Below, piece after piece: positions 26,126 through 35,152 of a stretch of DNA of 64,000 bases. Positions within the stretch are counted from its first letter, which is position 1; every line of letters starts with the position of its first letter. The DNA lies in assembly GCF_000826545.1 (NCBI RefSeq), contig NZ_CDME01000011.1:894001-958000 (forward strand), in the 5' to 3' direction. The notes beneath the pieces are model-generated. The model made no database searches and was not told where the DNA came from. It saw nothing but the letters and a program-made list of their open reading frames with translations. The stretch is from Kibdelosporangium sp. MJ126-NF4. Its GTDB lineage: Bacteria; Actinomycetota; Actinomycetes; Mycobacteriales; Pseudonocardiaceae. Both the position numbers and the translations under genes were made by a program.

Positions 26126-26359
26126 CTACCGCCGTGGCAAGATCGTCACGCTGACGGTGGGGTCGAGCTCCGCGGTGAAGCCGGAGGGCTTGACCAACGC
26201 GGGCGGCGGCGTGCTGGGCTGCGGCACCACGATGCCGCTGCGCTTGTCCGCGCTGGACAGGAACGCGATACCGATGCCGATGATCAGGGTGAGCACAGCG
26301 GCAATGCTGACGACGGTCCAGTTGACCGGCCAGCGACTCGGCTTGTGCCTGCGACCCAA
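26126..26359 (-). CDS. Small single-pass membrane protein
   Basis: The product is 77 aa. A basic N-terminus ([13 protein letters not shown]) precedes one hydrophobic helix ([19 protein letters not shown]). An external Pro-rich tail follows ([13 protein letters not shown]), then a short beta-like end ([14 protein letters not shown]). It looks like an N-in, C-out anchored peptide. I do not recognise the family. It lies 47 bp upstream of, and on the same strand as, the acyl-CoA synthetase, so it may be in that operon. Confidence 0.65.
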   Translation of the reverse strand: MGRRHKPSRWPVNWTVVSIAAVLTLIIGIGIAFLSSADKRSGIVVPQPSTPPPALVKPSGFTAELDPTVSVTILPRR

Positions 26360-26473
26360 CTCAACTCCTCGCCGTTACTCCAGTCGCCATTACTATCGTC
26401 CGCCGGATGGCCGGTCAAGCCCACCGGTGCGGCGGAAAGGGCTTGCGGCTCGCGACACTGCGATCATGTCCCC

Positions 26474-27253
26474 ATGACCTGGAACTATCTGATGGACATG
26501 GACGGTGTGCTTGTCCACGAAGAACACCTCGTGCCCGGTGTGGACGAGTTCCTCGCTGAACTGCGTGCCAACGACGTCCGGTTCCACGTACTGACCAACA
26601 ACTCTATTTTTACGCCACGCGACCTGCGCGCGCGGCTGCTTCGCACAGGTCTTGACGTACCCGAGACATCGATCTGGACCTCCGCACTGGCGACCGCGAA
26701 GTTCCTGGACTCCCAACGACCAGGCGGTTCGGCGTTCGTGATCGGTGAAGCGGGCCTGACAACGGCGTTGCACGAGATCGGCTACGTGCTGACCGATCGT
26801 GACCCGGATTACGTCGTGCTCGGCGAAACAAGAACCTACAGCTTCGAAGCGATCACGCGGGCGATCCGGCTGGTGGAAACCGGCGCGAAGTTCATCGCGA
26901 CGAACCCGGACGCCACCGGCCCGAGCCGGGAGGGCTCGCTGCCCGCCACCGGGTCCGTCGCCGCGCTGATCGAGCGGGCCACCGGCTTCAAGCCGTACTT
27001 CGTCGGCAAGCCGAACCCGCTGATGATGCGCTCGGCGCTGCGGTCGCTCGGCGCCCACTCGGAGAACACACTGATGATCGGCGACCGGATGGACACCGAC
27101 GTCAGGGCCGGTCTTGAGGCCGGACTGGCCACCATCCTGGTGATGACCGGGATCTCGGGTGAGACCACCGCCGAGCAGTTCCCGTACCGGCCGACCAGGG
27201 TGATCAACTCGATCGCCGACCTGATTGGGCACACCTTGAATCCGTTCGGTTAG
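26474..27253 (+). CDS. HAD-IIA family hydrolase (NagD-like)
   Basis: The product is 259 aa from ATG 26474. Motif I is MDMDGVLVHE. HVLTNNS is the HAD-IIA motif II. The large C2 cap contains LGETRTYSFEAI and FIATNPDATGPSREG, and motif IV is TLMIGDRMDTDVRAG with FVGKPNP before it. NagD/PGP-type enzymes dephosphorylate nucleotides or sugar phosphates. The DMDG rather than DLDG form is common in the subfamily. The gene is followed after 24 bp by a phosphoesterase gene on the same strand. Confidence 0.88.
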   Translation: MTWNYLMDMDGVLVHEEHLVPGVDEFLAELRANDVRFHVLTNNSIFTPRDLRARLLRTGLDVPETSIWTSALATAKFLDSQRPGGSAFVIGEAGLTTALHEIGYVLTDRDPDYVVLGETRTYSFEAITRAIRLVETGAKFIATNPDATGPSREGSLPATGSVAALIERATGFKPYFVGKPNPLMMRSALRSLGAHSENTLMIGDRMDTDVRAGLEAGLATILVMTGISGETTAEQFPYRPTRVINSIADLIGHTLNPFG

Positions 27254-27277
27254 CGAGTGCTCGTATCGTCTGGAGGT

Positions 27278-28084
27278 GTGCGGGATGAGCGACGGACCTA
27301 CGTGATCGGGGACGTGCACGGACACCGCGCCGAGCTGGCGGGCGCGCTTCGTGCCCGAGGCCTGGTCGACGAGGACGCGAACTGGTCGGGCGGCGAGGAC
27401 CACCTGTGGTTCCTCGGCGACTTCGTGGACCGCGGACCGGACGGCGTCGGCGTGATCGACCTGGTCATGAGCCTGTGCGAGCAGGCGAAACAAGCGGGCG
27501 GGCACGTCGACAGCCTGCTGGGCAACCACGAGATCCTGCTGCTGGGGATGCACAGGTTCGGCGACACGGACGTCCCGTCCGACTTCGGCCCGCGCAGCTT
27601 CGCCCGCAGCTGGGAGATCAACGGCGGCCAGGAGAGCGACCAGGAGGCGCTGACCGCGGAGCACCTGGAGTGGCTCACGTCACGGCCAGTGCTGGCGCTG
27701 GTGGCGGACCACCTGCTGATGCACTCGGACACGATCGAATACCTGCAGTGGGGCGAGACGGTCGAGCAGATCAACGAGGCCGTGCTGGAGCTGCTGCGGT
27801 CCGACGACCTGGCCGAGTGGTGGGAGTGCTGGCGCCGGATGACCACGCGGTACTCGTTCCGCGGGCCGCAGGGGCCTGAGGTGGCCGAGCAGCTGATGGA
27901 CATTCTCGGCGGCAAGCAGATCGTGCACGGCCACAGCGTCATCGCCGACCAGCTCGGCATCCTGCCCGCGCAGGTGGAGGCGCCTTACGAGTACGCGGGC
28001 GGCAAGGTGCTCGGCATCGACGGCGGTCTGTTCGTCGGCGGTCCGTGCCTGATTGTTCCGTTGCCTTACACGCCGGAGGACTGA
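27278..28084 (+). CDS. PPP-type metallophosphoesterase
   Basis: The product is 268 aa from GTG 27278; an in-frame GTG at 27257 would add seven residues. All calcineurin-like signature blocks are present: GDVHGH, FLGDFVDRGPDG, LLGNHE and IVHGHS, giving a two-metal site. Such enzymes hydrolyse phosphoesters, either Ser/Thr-phosphoproteins or dinucleoside polyphosphates (ApaH/PrpE-like); the choice cannot be made here. The last codons (YTPED) and stop lie in the first copy of an 18-bp direct repeat that recurs at 28623. Confidence 0.9.
   Translation: MRDERRTYVIGDVHGHRAELAGALRARGLVDEDANWSGGEDHLWFLGDFVDRGPDGVGVIDLVMSLCEQAKQAGGHVDSLLGNHEILLLGMHRFGDTDVPSDFGPRSFARSWEINGGQESDQEALTAEHLEWLTSRPVLALVADHLLMHSDTIEYLQWGETVEQINEAVLELLRSDDLAEWWECWRRMTTRYSFRGPQGPEVAEQLMDILGGKQIVHGHSVIADQLGILPAQVEAPYEYAGGKVLGIDGGLFVGGPCLIVPLPYTPED
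28066..28083. repeat. 18-bp direct repeat, left copy
   Basis: TTACACGCCGGAGGACTG, identical to 28623-28640. On the plus strand it encodes the end of the phosphoesterase. On the minus strand it also reads QSSGV-stop, which is the end of the neighbouring gene. It behaves like a target-site duplication. Confidence 0.9.
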
Positions 28085-28622
28085 CCAGCACCGCGTGAGT
28101 GCAGCCGCCGTGTGAGTGCCGCAGCCCGCGCTGCTGCCACCGTGTGCTGCGATCGCTGTAGGCCTGCCTCAGGGACGTGATTGTGATGCCCGGTGTGTCG
28201 GGCTTGTTCCCGACGCTCGGGTTGGCTTGTGGCTCGAAGAGCATGTCCTCGCCGGACGGCAGGCCTCCGAGAGGGAAACCAACCCGTGGTCTGCCCGCCC
28301 GGTTGGCTCTGCTCACGTGATTTCCCGGGTCCAGTGGTAGAGAGGCGTGGTCGGTTCCCTCCCGTATGACCTGCCGGAGGAAACCACGGCGTGCCGGGAG
28401 GTCGGTATCGCCTGCGCTGTGGGTTGGTTTGCGTAGGCCGACCTCCCGACACGCCGTGGTATGGCTTCGCCCAGGCCATACGGGAGGAAACCAACCACGA
28501 AGCACCCGCTTGCGCTTTGCGCGCTAGGCCTCTTGCCCACCCATGCGCTTGCGCGCTTGCGCGCTTGCGCGCTTGTCCTTCGCGCTGCTCTGCGCGCAAA
28601 GCCCGACTTCGATGGAGGGCGT
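28084..28622. mobile_element. 539-bp non-coding insert between 18-bp direct repeats
   Basis: There is no convincing gene inside. From left to right it has CGTGAGTG-type motifs (28090-28120), a block at 28221-28275 that is homologous in reverse to 41798-41850, a large hairpin (28358-28487), and a stretch of alternating GCGCTTGC repeats (28545-28580). The flanking 18-bp repeats each carry both neighbours' 3' ends, so removing one repeat and the insert would restore two overlapping convergent genes. I see no transposase and no clear terminal inverted repeats. It is best viewed as a non-autonomous mobile or structured element; the mechanism is unknown. Confidence 0.6.
28358..28487 (-). repeat. 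Hairpin element copy A
   Basis: The outer arms are 28358-28368 and 28477-28487 (11 of 11 paired). The inner arms are 28384-28405 and 28438-28459 (21 of 22). The loop contains CCTGCGCTG. The single arm mismatch (C opposite A on the plus strand) becomes a G-U pair if the minus strand is transcribed. Copy B (41592-41733) is nearly its reverse complement, and copy C (42036-42166) is a diverged same-strand copy. Confidence 0.8.
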
Positions 28623-28640
28623 TTACACGCCGGAGGACTG
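28623..28640. repeat. 18-bp direct repeat, right copy
   Basis: This is an exact copy of 28066-28083. On the minus strand it supplies the last five codons and TAA stop of the DUF1444-like gene. Confidence 0.9.
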
Positions 28641-29834
28641 GGAGCGTAGCCGCGCCAGCACCTGCTCGTCCGGCCATCGCAGTGTCCGGCGGCGTGGCGG
28701 TGTGGTCAGCGCTTCCTCCCACTCGTCGGTGAGCACGTCCGCTGCGGCCTTCCAGGGGACCCGGAACGGTTCGCTGTCGGCTGGGAAGAGGATGTCGTCC
28801 GCGTACGGCAGCAGGGCGTCGTGTCCCTGGGGCCATGTCGTCACGCTGCGGGCCGTCCCGTCCGCTCCGGTGCCCATCTCGTACTCGGTGACCTCGAGGT
28901 CTTCGCCCGCCTGCCGGAACAGCTTCTCCATCCGGGTGCGCTGCTCGCGGTACTCGTAGGTCTCCAGTGTTCGTTCCGCCAGGCGGACCGCCGCGTAGGC
29001 CGGGTGGCCCCGCTGCGGCTTCCAGGCGACGATGTCGCCGTCCTCGTCCGCTTTGTATGGTGCCGGGGAGAGCCAGCGCGGGTGGTCGGCGAAGATCTTC
29101 AGTCCCTCGTCGAGCATCCACAGCACTGCGGCGTCGTCGCGCTCGTCGGCGATCAGCATCATGTCCCGCGACGGCACCACCGCCACCGGCTGGATGCCCA
29201 CTTCGTCGCCGAGACCGGCCAGCCAGCCCGGCACCACCAGCCGGGAGGACTCGTAGGTGTCCTCACTGGCCACTGCCAGCACTCCGTTGTCCAAACGGGC
29301 CAGATGAGTGCCCTCGACCATCAGGTTCTGCGCGCCGCGCTGGTAGGCCTCGTCGAAGGTGACGCCCCACTCCTCGAGGCTGTCCGAATTCACCAGGCTC
29401 ATCCGGTGCTCGTGGTCGATCACGAGCATCTCGACCAGGTGCCGCATCGACGGACGGCTGGCCACCGTGATCCCGCCGACCTGCCCGGCCTGCGCGTACG
29501 ACGCCGTGCGCAGCACCGGCCGCAGGCGCGGCGCCGCCGCCTCCCAGCTTTCCGGCTCGTCCGGCTGCGAGAACATCGCGGCGACGAACTGGCGTACCGC
29601 TTCCTTCCGCTCAGCCGATGAGAGGTGGCTGACCTCGGCGAACAGGTTGCCGAGGAAGATCGAGTGCGCGCCGGGCTCGCCCGCTCTGCGCACGTCGATG
29701 CCGAAGCCGTCCGTTCTGGTGATCTTCGCGATCCCCGGCAACCGGTTGATGGTCGCCACGAAGTCGTCGGTGAACTGTTCTTCGGGTGTGCGCCCCCGGC
29801 CGAACCCCCGCTTGATGCGCCCCAGGAAACCCAT
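28623..29834 (-). CDS. DUF1444-like protein, function unknown
   Basis: This 403-aa cytosolic protein has no signal or membrane segment. It begins MGFLGRIKRGFGRG and has an alpha/beta character, with segments such as GIDVRRAGEPGAHSIFLGNLFAEV and LARLDNGVLAVASEDTYESSRLVVPGWL. It resembles the DUF1444 (YtpQ) family in layout, but that assignment is tentative. Its last five codons lie in the right-hand copy of the 18-bp direct repeat; the same end (QSSGV) is readable in the left copy 557 bp away. It is transcribed away from the TOBE-domain gene's side. Confidence 0.75.
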   Translation of the reverse strand: MGFLGRIKRGFGRGRTPEEQFTDDFVATINRLPGIAKITRTDGFGIDVRRAGEPGAHSIFLGNLFAEVSHLSSAERKEAVRQFVAAMFSQPDEPESWEAAAPRLRPVLRTASYAQAGQVGGITVASRPSMRHLVEMLVIDHEHRMSLVNSDSLEEWGVTFDEAYQRGAQNLMVEGTHLARLDNGVLAVASEDTYESSRLVVPGWLAGLGDEVGIQPVAVVPSRDMMLIADERDDAAVLWMLDEGLKIFADHPRWLSPAPYKADEDGDIVAWKPQRGHPAYAAVRLAERTLETYEYREQRTRMEKLFRQAGEDLEVTEYEMGTGADGTARSVTTWPQGHDALLPYADDILFPADSEPFRVPWKAAADVLTDEWEEALTTPPRRRTLRWPDEQVLARLRSQSSGV

Positions 29835-29857
29835 ACAGAGAAGGTATCCGACGTGGA

Positions 29858-30250
29858 CTAAGGGGTTTCCACCATCACGGTGGTCGCCTTCACCACAGCG
29901 ACCGCGAGCGAGCCCGGTTCAAGACCAAGTTCCCGCACGGCCTCGGCGGACATCAGGGACACCACCCGATGCGGCCCGCACTGCATTTCCACCTGCGCCA
30001 TCACCTTGTCGATCACGATCGCGGTGACCAGTCCGACGAACCGGTTGCGGGCAGAACGGCCGATTCCGGACGGATCGGGCACTTCGTTGGCGTGTGCCCT
30101 GGCGAACTCGGCCAGTTCCGCCCCGTCGACGACCTTGCGGCCGGACGCGTCGAGGCCCGAGCCGAGCTCGCCCGCGTCCACCCAGCGCCGAATGGTGTCG
30201 TCGCTCACGCCGAGCAGCTTGGCGGCCTCGGCGAACCTGAAGCGCGGCAT
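29858..30250 (-). CDS. Helix-turn-helix plus TOBE (molybdate-binding) protein
   Basis: The product is 130 aa. Residues 1-60 form an excisionase/MerR-like helix-turn-helix (FRFAEAAKLLGVSDDTIRRWVDAGEL). Residues about 66-130 are a TOBE/Mop domain (NRFVGLVTAIVIDKVMAQVEMQCGPHRVVSLMS, ending LAVAVVKATTVMVETP) of the type that binds molybdate or tungstate. It is probably an oxyanion-sensing regulator or storage protein. Its ATG shares one base with the MarR stop (TGATG), so the two are coupled. The window also has moaD, mog-moaE and a molybdo-hydroxylase operon. Confidence 0.83.
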   Translation of the reverse strand: MPRFRFAEAAKLLGVSDDTIRRWVDAGELGSGLDASGRKVVDGAELAEFARAHANEVPDPSGIGRSARNRFVGLVTAIVIDKVMAQVEMQCGPHRVVSLMSAEAVRELGLEPGSLAVAVVKATTVMVETP

Positions 30251-30741
30251 CAGCCCTTGTCCAACCCGGCGAACGCCTGATGGCGGAACTGGTCGACCGA
30301 CACGCGCTGGAACCGTTCGATGATCACGCGTTCCTCCGGGGAGAACTGGGACAGCACGCCCTGCATGCTCTCCATGGCGCCCCTGAACAGGTGGTGGTAC
30401 TTGGACTCGTCCGTCTTCGTGACCTCGACGAGCACCTTCCGGCGGTCGTGTGGGTCACGCACGCGCCGCACGAACCCGTGCTTCTCCAGCCGGTCGATCA
30501 CGCCGGTCACCGCGCCCGTCGACAGGCCGGACATCTTGGCGATCTGCCCGGCGGTCAGCGGTTCGTCCACGCGCATGGCGATGTCGAGGCACTTGTAGTC
30601 GGTGGCCGACACGCCCATCTGCTCGGCGATCCGGGAGTGGAACAGCACGGTCAGCCCGCTCATCTCGCGGGCCATGGTGGCGAACCGGGCCAGCTCGTCC
30701 GTGGGCACCGGGTATGGGCCGGGCTCGGTCGAGGTTGACAT
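30250..30741 (-). CDS. MarR-family transcriptional regulator
   Basis: The product is 163 aa. The winged helix is clear: LTAGQIAKMSGLSTGAVTGVIDRLEKHGFVRRVRDPHDRRKVLVEVT, with recognition helix and wing DPHDRR. Flanking helices would form the dimer. It is divergent from an MFS exporter gene 101 bp away, with a palindrome between them, the standard arrangement for repression of a drug exporter relieved by its substrate. Confidence 0.9.
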   Translation of the reverse strand: MSTSTEPGPYPVPTDELARFATMAREMSGLTVLFHSRIAEQMGVSATDYKCLDIAMRVDEPLTAGQIAKMSGLSTGAVTGVIDRLEKHGFVRRVRDPHDRRKVLVEVTKTDESKYHHLFRGAMESMQGVLSQFSPEERVIIERFQRVSVDQFRHQAFAGLDKG

Positions 30742-30776
30742 GGCACACCACTCCTCTTAGTCTCCGGTTATCTTAC

Positions 30777-30795
30777 TAACTAAGAGACTTAGTTA
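30777..30795. promoter_or_regulatory. Palindrome, probable MarR operator
   Basis: TAACTAAG-aga-CTTAGTTA: perfect 8-nt arms with a 3-nt spacer, markedly AT-rich against the background. It sits between the divergent MarR and MFS starts, so binding could repress both. Confidence 0.75.
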
Positions 30796-30842
30796 CTGGC
30801 AAGCTTCCATTCCTAAAGGCATCATAACCGGAGGAATCACCC

Positions 30843-32291
30843 ATGAGCAGCACGCTCGCCGCGCCGCTGTCCGAGACCAACGCCACCGGGCACCCGCGCC
30901 GCTGGGCCGCACTGGCCGTGCTGATGATCGCCGGATTCATGGACCTGCTCGACACCACGATCGTCAACGTGGCGCTGCCCGCGATCAGCAACGACCTGCG
31001 CGCCGGGCCGTCGGCCGTGCAGTGGGTCGCCGCCGGGTACACGCTGGCGTTCGCGGTCGGGCTGATCACCGGCGGCAGACTCGGCGACCTGTACGGCCGA
31101 AAACGGATGTTCCTGCTCGGGATGGTCGGCTTCACCGTGTTCTCGCTGCTCTGTGGCCTTGCGTGGACGCCGGAGGTGCTCGTCGCCGCGCGCGTGCTGC
31201 AAGGCCTGGCCGCGGCGACGATGATCCCGCAGGTGCTGAGCACGATGTACGCCACATTCCCGCCGTCGGAGCGGGCCTCGGCAGGCGGGCTGTTCGGCGG
31301 GATCGCCGGACTCGCGGCCGTCGTCGGGCCGCTCGCGTCCGGCCTGCTCGTCGAGCACGACCTGTGGGGCCTCGGCTGGCGCGCGATCTTCCTGGTGAAC
31401 GTCCCGGTCGGGCTGGTCACGCTGGTGGTCGCGGCCACGGTGATCCCGGAGACCCGCTCGGCCGACGCGATCAAACCGGACCTGCGCGGCATGCTGCTGG
31501 TCTCGGCCGCGTTGGCGCTGATTCTGGTGCCGCTGGTGCAGGGCCGCGAACTGGGCTGGCCACTGTGGAGCTTCGTGTCCATGGCCGCGTCGGTGCCGGT
31601 GTTCGCACTGTTCATATACAGCTCCCGCGCGCGTGGCGGTTCGGCGCTCGTGCCGATGCGGCTGTTCCGCTCTCGCGGGTTCAGTGCGGGCTCGGCCGTC
31701 GCGCTGTTGTTCTTCGCCGCGATGGCCGGGTTCTTCCTTCCTTATTCTTTGACGCTGCAACTCGGGCTCGGCTTCTCACCGATGGAGTCCGGGCTGACGT
31801 CACTGCCCTTCTCGATCGGTGTGGTCGTGTCGGTCGTTCCGGGCAACGCGCTCGTCATGCGGTTCGGCCGGTACGTCACGACCGTCGGCGCGCTCATGAT
31901 GGGCGGCGCGCTCGCCATGCTGGTGATCACGATGGAGCAGGGCGTCGGGTTCTGGGAACTGGCGCTGTGGCTGCTGATCGGCGGGATCGGGATGGGCGCG
32001 GTCGTCGGGCCGATCTTCGCCATGGCCGGTGCGGAGATCGGCGGCAACGACGCGGGCGCGGCCTCCGGCACGCTCAACGCGGCCGACCAACTCGGCGGCT
32101 CGATCGGCATCGCGGTGCTCGGTGTGCTGTTCTTCGACGCGCTCGGCTCAACGCCGGACGTCACTACTTATATAGCGAGCTTCCGCGACACGACCTGGTA
32201 CGCCGTCGGCACGCTGGTCGCCGTGGCGCTGCTGAGCCTGATGCTGCCGCGCAGGCTGACCGCCGACCAGCTCAACCAGGCGGCGCACTGA
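30843..32291 (+). CDS. DHA2-family MFS multidrug exporter (14 TM)
   Basis: The product is 482 aa, with GGAGG ahead of ATG 30843. Motifs of the QacA/EmrB (14-helix) proton antiporters are present: MDLLDTTIVNVALPAI (motif D1), GRLGDLYGRKRMF (motif A) and GLFGGIAGLAAVVGPLASGL (motif C, antiporter). About fourteen hydrophobic segments follow. It probably expels hydrophobic or cationic compounds. It is divergent from the MarR regulator that likely represses it. Its last 20 bp overlap the 3' end of a TetR gene on the other strand. Confidence 0.9.
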   Translation: MSSTLAAPLSETNATGHPRRWAALAVLMIAGFMDLLDTTIVNVALPAISNDLRAGPSAVQWVAAGYTLAFAVGLITGGRLGDLYGRKRMFLLGMVGFTVFSLLCGLAWTPEVLVAARVLQGLAAATMIPQVLSTMYATFPPSERASAGGLFGGIAGLAAVVGPLASGLLVEHDLWGLGWRAIFLVNVPVGLVTLVVAATVIPETRSADAIKPDLRGMLLVSAALALILVPLVQGRELGWPLWSFVSMAASVPVFALFIYSSRARGGSALVPMRLFRSRGFSAGSAVALLFFAAMAGFFLPYSLTLQLGLGFSPMESGLTSLPFSIGVVVSVVPGNALVMRFGRYVTTVGALMMGGALAMLVITMEQGVGFWELALWLLIGGIGMGAVVGPIFAMAGAEIGGNDAGAASGTLNAADQLGGSIGIAVLGVLFFDALGSTPDVTTYIASFRDTTWYAVGTLVAVALLSLMLPRRLTADQLNQAAH

Positions 32292-32871
32292 ACAAACCGG
32301 ACAGCACGATGCCGAGCGACAACTCGACCTGAGCGCGCGCGGCAGCCGCGTCGTCGGCGTGCGCGATCACCATCACGGCCTCGACCAGCACACTGAAGAC
32401 GAACCGGACAAGCACCTCGGAAGGCTCGTGCGCGAGCACGCCTTCCGAGGCCGCTTGCGTCATCAGCTGGTTGATCAGCTTGAGCCCGTGCTCGGACTCG
32501 ATCTCACGCCAGGTGTCCCAGCCGAGCACGGTCGGCGCGTCCAGTAGCGCGATCCGCAGCACCTCAGGGCGTTCGCACACGTCGAGGAACGTCCGCAGGC
32601 TGATCGCCATCCGGGTCGGCGTGTCGTCCGCCATCCCGATCGCGGCTTCGATCTCGTCCGACAGCTCGGTCTCCACCTGCTCGAACACCGCACGGAACAG
32701 GCCCTGCTTGTCCTTGAAGTGGTGGTGCAGCGCGCCTCTGGTCAGCCCGGCGGCCGCCACGATCTCGTCGGCGGCGACGTTCGCGTAGCCGCGCTCGGCG
32801 AACATCGGGCGCGCCACCTTCATCAACGCGGCCCTCGTCGCGTTCGATCGGTCCTGCTGCGTACGAGGCAT
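32272..32871 (-). CDS. TetR-family transcriptional regulator
   Basis: The product is 199 aa. The N-terminal HTH is SNATRAALMKVARPMFAERG, then AAGLTRGALHHHFKDKQGLF. The GALHHHF recognition helix is close to the AcrR/TtgR type. It lies 5 bp after an alpha/beta-hydrolase gene and is likely co-transcribed with it. A perfect palindrome upstream of the hydrolase (33730-33750) is the natural candidate operator. Confidence 0.9.
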   Translation of the reverse strand: MPRTQQDRSNATRAALMKVARPMFAERGYANVAADEIVAAAGLTRGALHHHFKDKQGLFRAVFEQVETELSDEIEAAIGMADDTPTRMAISLRTFLDVCERPEVLRIALLDAPTVLGWDTWREIESEHGLKLINQLMTQAASEGVLAHEPSEVLVRFVFSVLVEAVMVIAHADDAAAARAQVELSLGIVLSGLFSAPPG

Positions 32872-32876
32872 AGGGC

Positions 32877-33716
32877 CTAGTTTGCCTTGACGAACTCCAC
32901 AATCAGGTCAGCCAGTTCCGCCGGCTTGTCCTCCGGGACGAACGTCAGGGTGTCGGCCATCTCGACCACGGTCGCGTTCGGCAGGATCGCGGCCAGCCGG
33001 TGGGCCAGCTCGATCGGGAACACCTTGTCCTGTTTCGCCCACGCGAGCAGCACCGGCTTGGTGAAGTCGGCGAGCTTGCGTGCCGCGTCGATGGTGTGGC
33101 GTTTGTGGACGGTCTTGATGAAGCGCGTCATGTCGGCGCGCACGGCCGGGTTGGTGCGGCTCGGCAGCAGGTACGAATCGGCGATCTCGTTAGGAACAGG
33201 ACGTTTCACCAGTGCGCCGAAGCCGAGCGGCGAGCGCTGGATCCGGCGCGAGCGGATCGCGTTGACCAGCAGCCAGCCGAAGCCCGGCACGTGGGCGAGC
33301 TTCGGCAGCGGCGCGAACATCGGCGGGAAGAAGTGGCCGAAGCAGTCCGACGGGGTCAGCACGACCCGGCCGACGCGGTCCGGATTCCGTGTCAGCAGAA
33401 GCTGAACGAGCGCACCGCCGGTGTCGTTGGCGACGAGCGTGACGTCGGTCAAGTCCAAACTGTCCAGAAACTCGGCGATCAGATCGGCGAATCCCGGTGG
33501 GGTCAGGTCGGCTCCCGGCACCGGCCTCGAGTGCCCTCCCAACGGCCAATCCGGTGCTATGCAACGGTTTCCGGCGTCCGCGACGAGTGGCGCGACCGTG
33601 CGCCACAGGTTCGAGTTGACCAGCAGGCCGTGCACGAACACAACCGGTGACCCCTCGCCATACTCTCGGTAGTCAATGGTCGCCCGGCTCAGCCGGGCCG
33701 ACTTCATGGTCGCCAT
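32877..33716 (-). CDS. Alpha/beta-fold hydrolase
   Basis: The product is 279 aa from ATG 33716. The HG motif VVFVHGLLVNSNLW supplies the oxyanion hole. The nucleophile elbow is VANDTGGAL, placing Asp in the nucleophile position as in epoxide hydrolases and haloalkane dehalogenases. The usual C-terminal catalytic His is not evident: the expected region reads MADTLTFVPEDKP. The enzyme may therefore use another base or have altered activity. It precedes a TetR gene by 5 bp, an arrangement typical of a regulator controlling degradation of its ligand. It is probably cytosolic. Confidence 0.85.
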   Translation of the reverse strand: MATMKSARLSRATIDYREYGEGSPVVFVHGLLVNSNLWRTVAPLVADAGNRCIAPDWPLGGHSRPVPGADLTPPGFADLIAEFLDSLDLTDVTLVANDTGGALVQLLLTRNPDRVGRVVLTPSDCFGHFFPPMFAPLPKLAHVPGFGWLLVNAIRSRRIQRSPLGFGALVKRPVPNEIADSYLLPSRTNPAVRADMTRFIKTVHKRHTIDAARKLADFTKPVLLAWAKQDKVFPIELAHRLAAILPNATVVEMADTLTFVPEDKPAELADLIVEFVKAN

Positions 33717-33729
33717 GCCATCGATAAAA

Positions 33730-33750
33730 ACATACATGCCGTATGTATGT
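33730..33750. promoter_or_regulatory. Palindrome, probable TetR operator
   Basis: ACATACAT-gccgt-ATGTATGT: perfect 8-nt arms in an AT-rich spot. It lies just ahead of the hydrolase-TetR operon and 24 bp before moaD on the other strand. Autoregulation by the TetR protein is inferred. Confidence 0.75.
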
Positions 33751-33774
33751 CTATCCGAGACTAGAATCACGCAA

Positions 33775-34038
33775 GTGAGTGACAAGGTCACAGTCCATGT
33801 CCGGTATTTCGCAGGCGCCCGCGCCGCATCCGGCATCCAGGAGGAGCACATCGCCCTCCCAGCAGGCGCGACCGTGGCCGACGCGGCCAGGACCATCGCG
33901 GAACGGCACGGCGAGAAACTCAGCGGCGTGCTGACGGCGTGCAGCTACCTGCTCGACGGGATCGCGGTCCGCTCGCACACGACGCGACTGTCCGACGGAA
34001 CCCAGCTGGATGTCCTCCCGCCGTTTGCCGGCGGCTAA
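33775..34038 (+). CDS. moaD: MoaD/ThiS-family sulfur carrier
   Basis: The product is 87 aa from GTG 33775, with a TAGAAT -10 hexamer 7 nt before the start, so probably leaderless. It has a beta-grasp fold with the C-terminal PPFAGG diglycine needed for adenylation and thiocarboxylation. With MoaE it forms molybdopterin synthase, and a MoaE domain is encoded at 35466-36386. The frame extends upstream to 33676, but that would run through the TetR operator. Confidence 0.88.
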   Translation: MSDKVTVHVRYFAGARAASGIQEEHIALPAGATVADAARTIAERHGEKLSGVLTACSYLLDGIAVRSHTTRLSDGTQLDVLPPFAGG

Positions 34039-34185
34039 ACGGGCGTTCACGAACGGCCCAATCGGGCCGCGACACGCGAGACCCAGGTCTCACTTAGCGT
34101 GAAAAATCTCGGCAAGGAAACGAACCGATAACGGCAGTCCCACCAGGGGATATAAGACTCATCGCAGGGGGTTGCATGACGTTAC

Positions 34186-34201
34186 TGTGACCTAGGTCAC
34201 G
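34186..34201. promoter_or_regulatory. CRP-type palindrome upstream of rpf
   Basis: TGTGA-CCTAGG-TCACG, containing a perfect 14-nt palindrome. It matches the CRP/Rv3676 consensus (TGTGA-N6-TCACA) in all but the last base. CRP control of rpfA is established in M. tuberculosis and Streptomyces, which supports the call. Confidence 0.7.
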
Positions 34202-34234
34202 CCCAGATAAATTTCCGATCTCGGTTCTGGTTAC

Positions 34235-35062
<828 letters not shown>

Positions 35063-35097
35063 CATCGGTCGCCAAGTGAACTCTGTTCACTAACGAC

Positions 35098-35137
35098 GAA
35101 GCCCAGGATCCAGTGACACGACTGGATCCTGGGCTTC
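35098..35137 (+). terminator. Hairpin terminator after rpf
   Basis: The 17-nt arms at 35098-35114 and 35121-35137 pair perfectly around a 6-nt loop, 35 bp after the rpf stop. No long T-run follows, which is common in high-GC actinomycetes. Confidence 0.85.
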
Positions 35138-35152
35138 ACTCATGTCCCGCGC

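Noticed and set aside
28066..29121. 351-aa minus-strand ORF across the insert
   Set aside because: Mixes repeat DNA with an alternative frame of the DUF1444-like gene; its end matches QSSGV only because of the 18-bp repeat.
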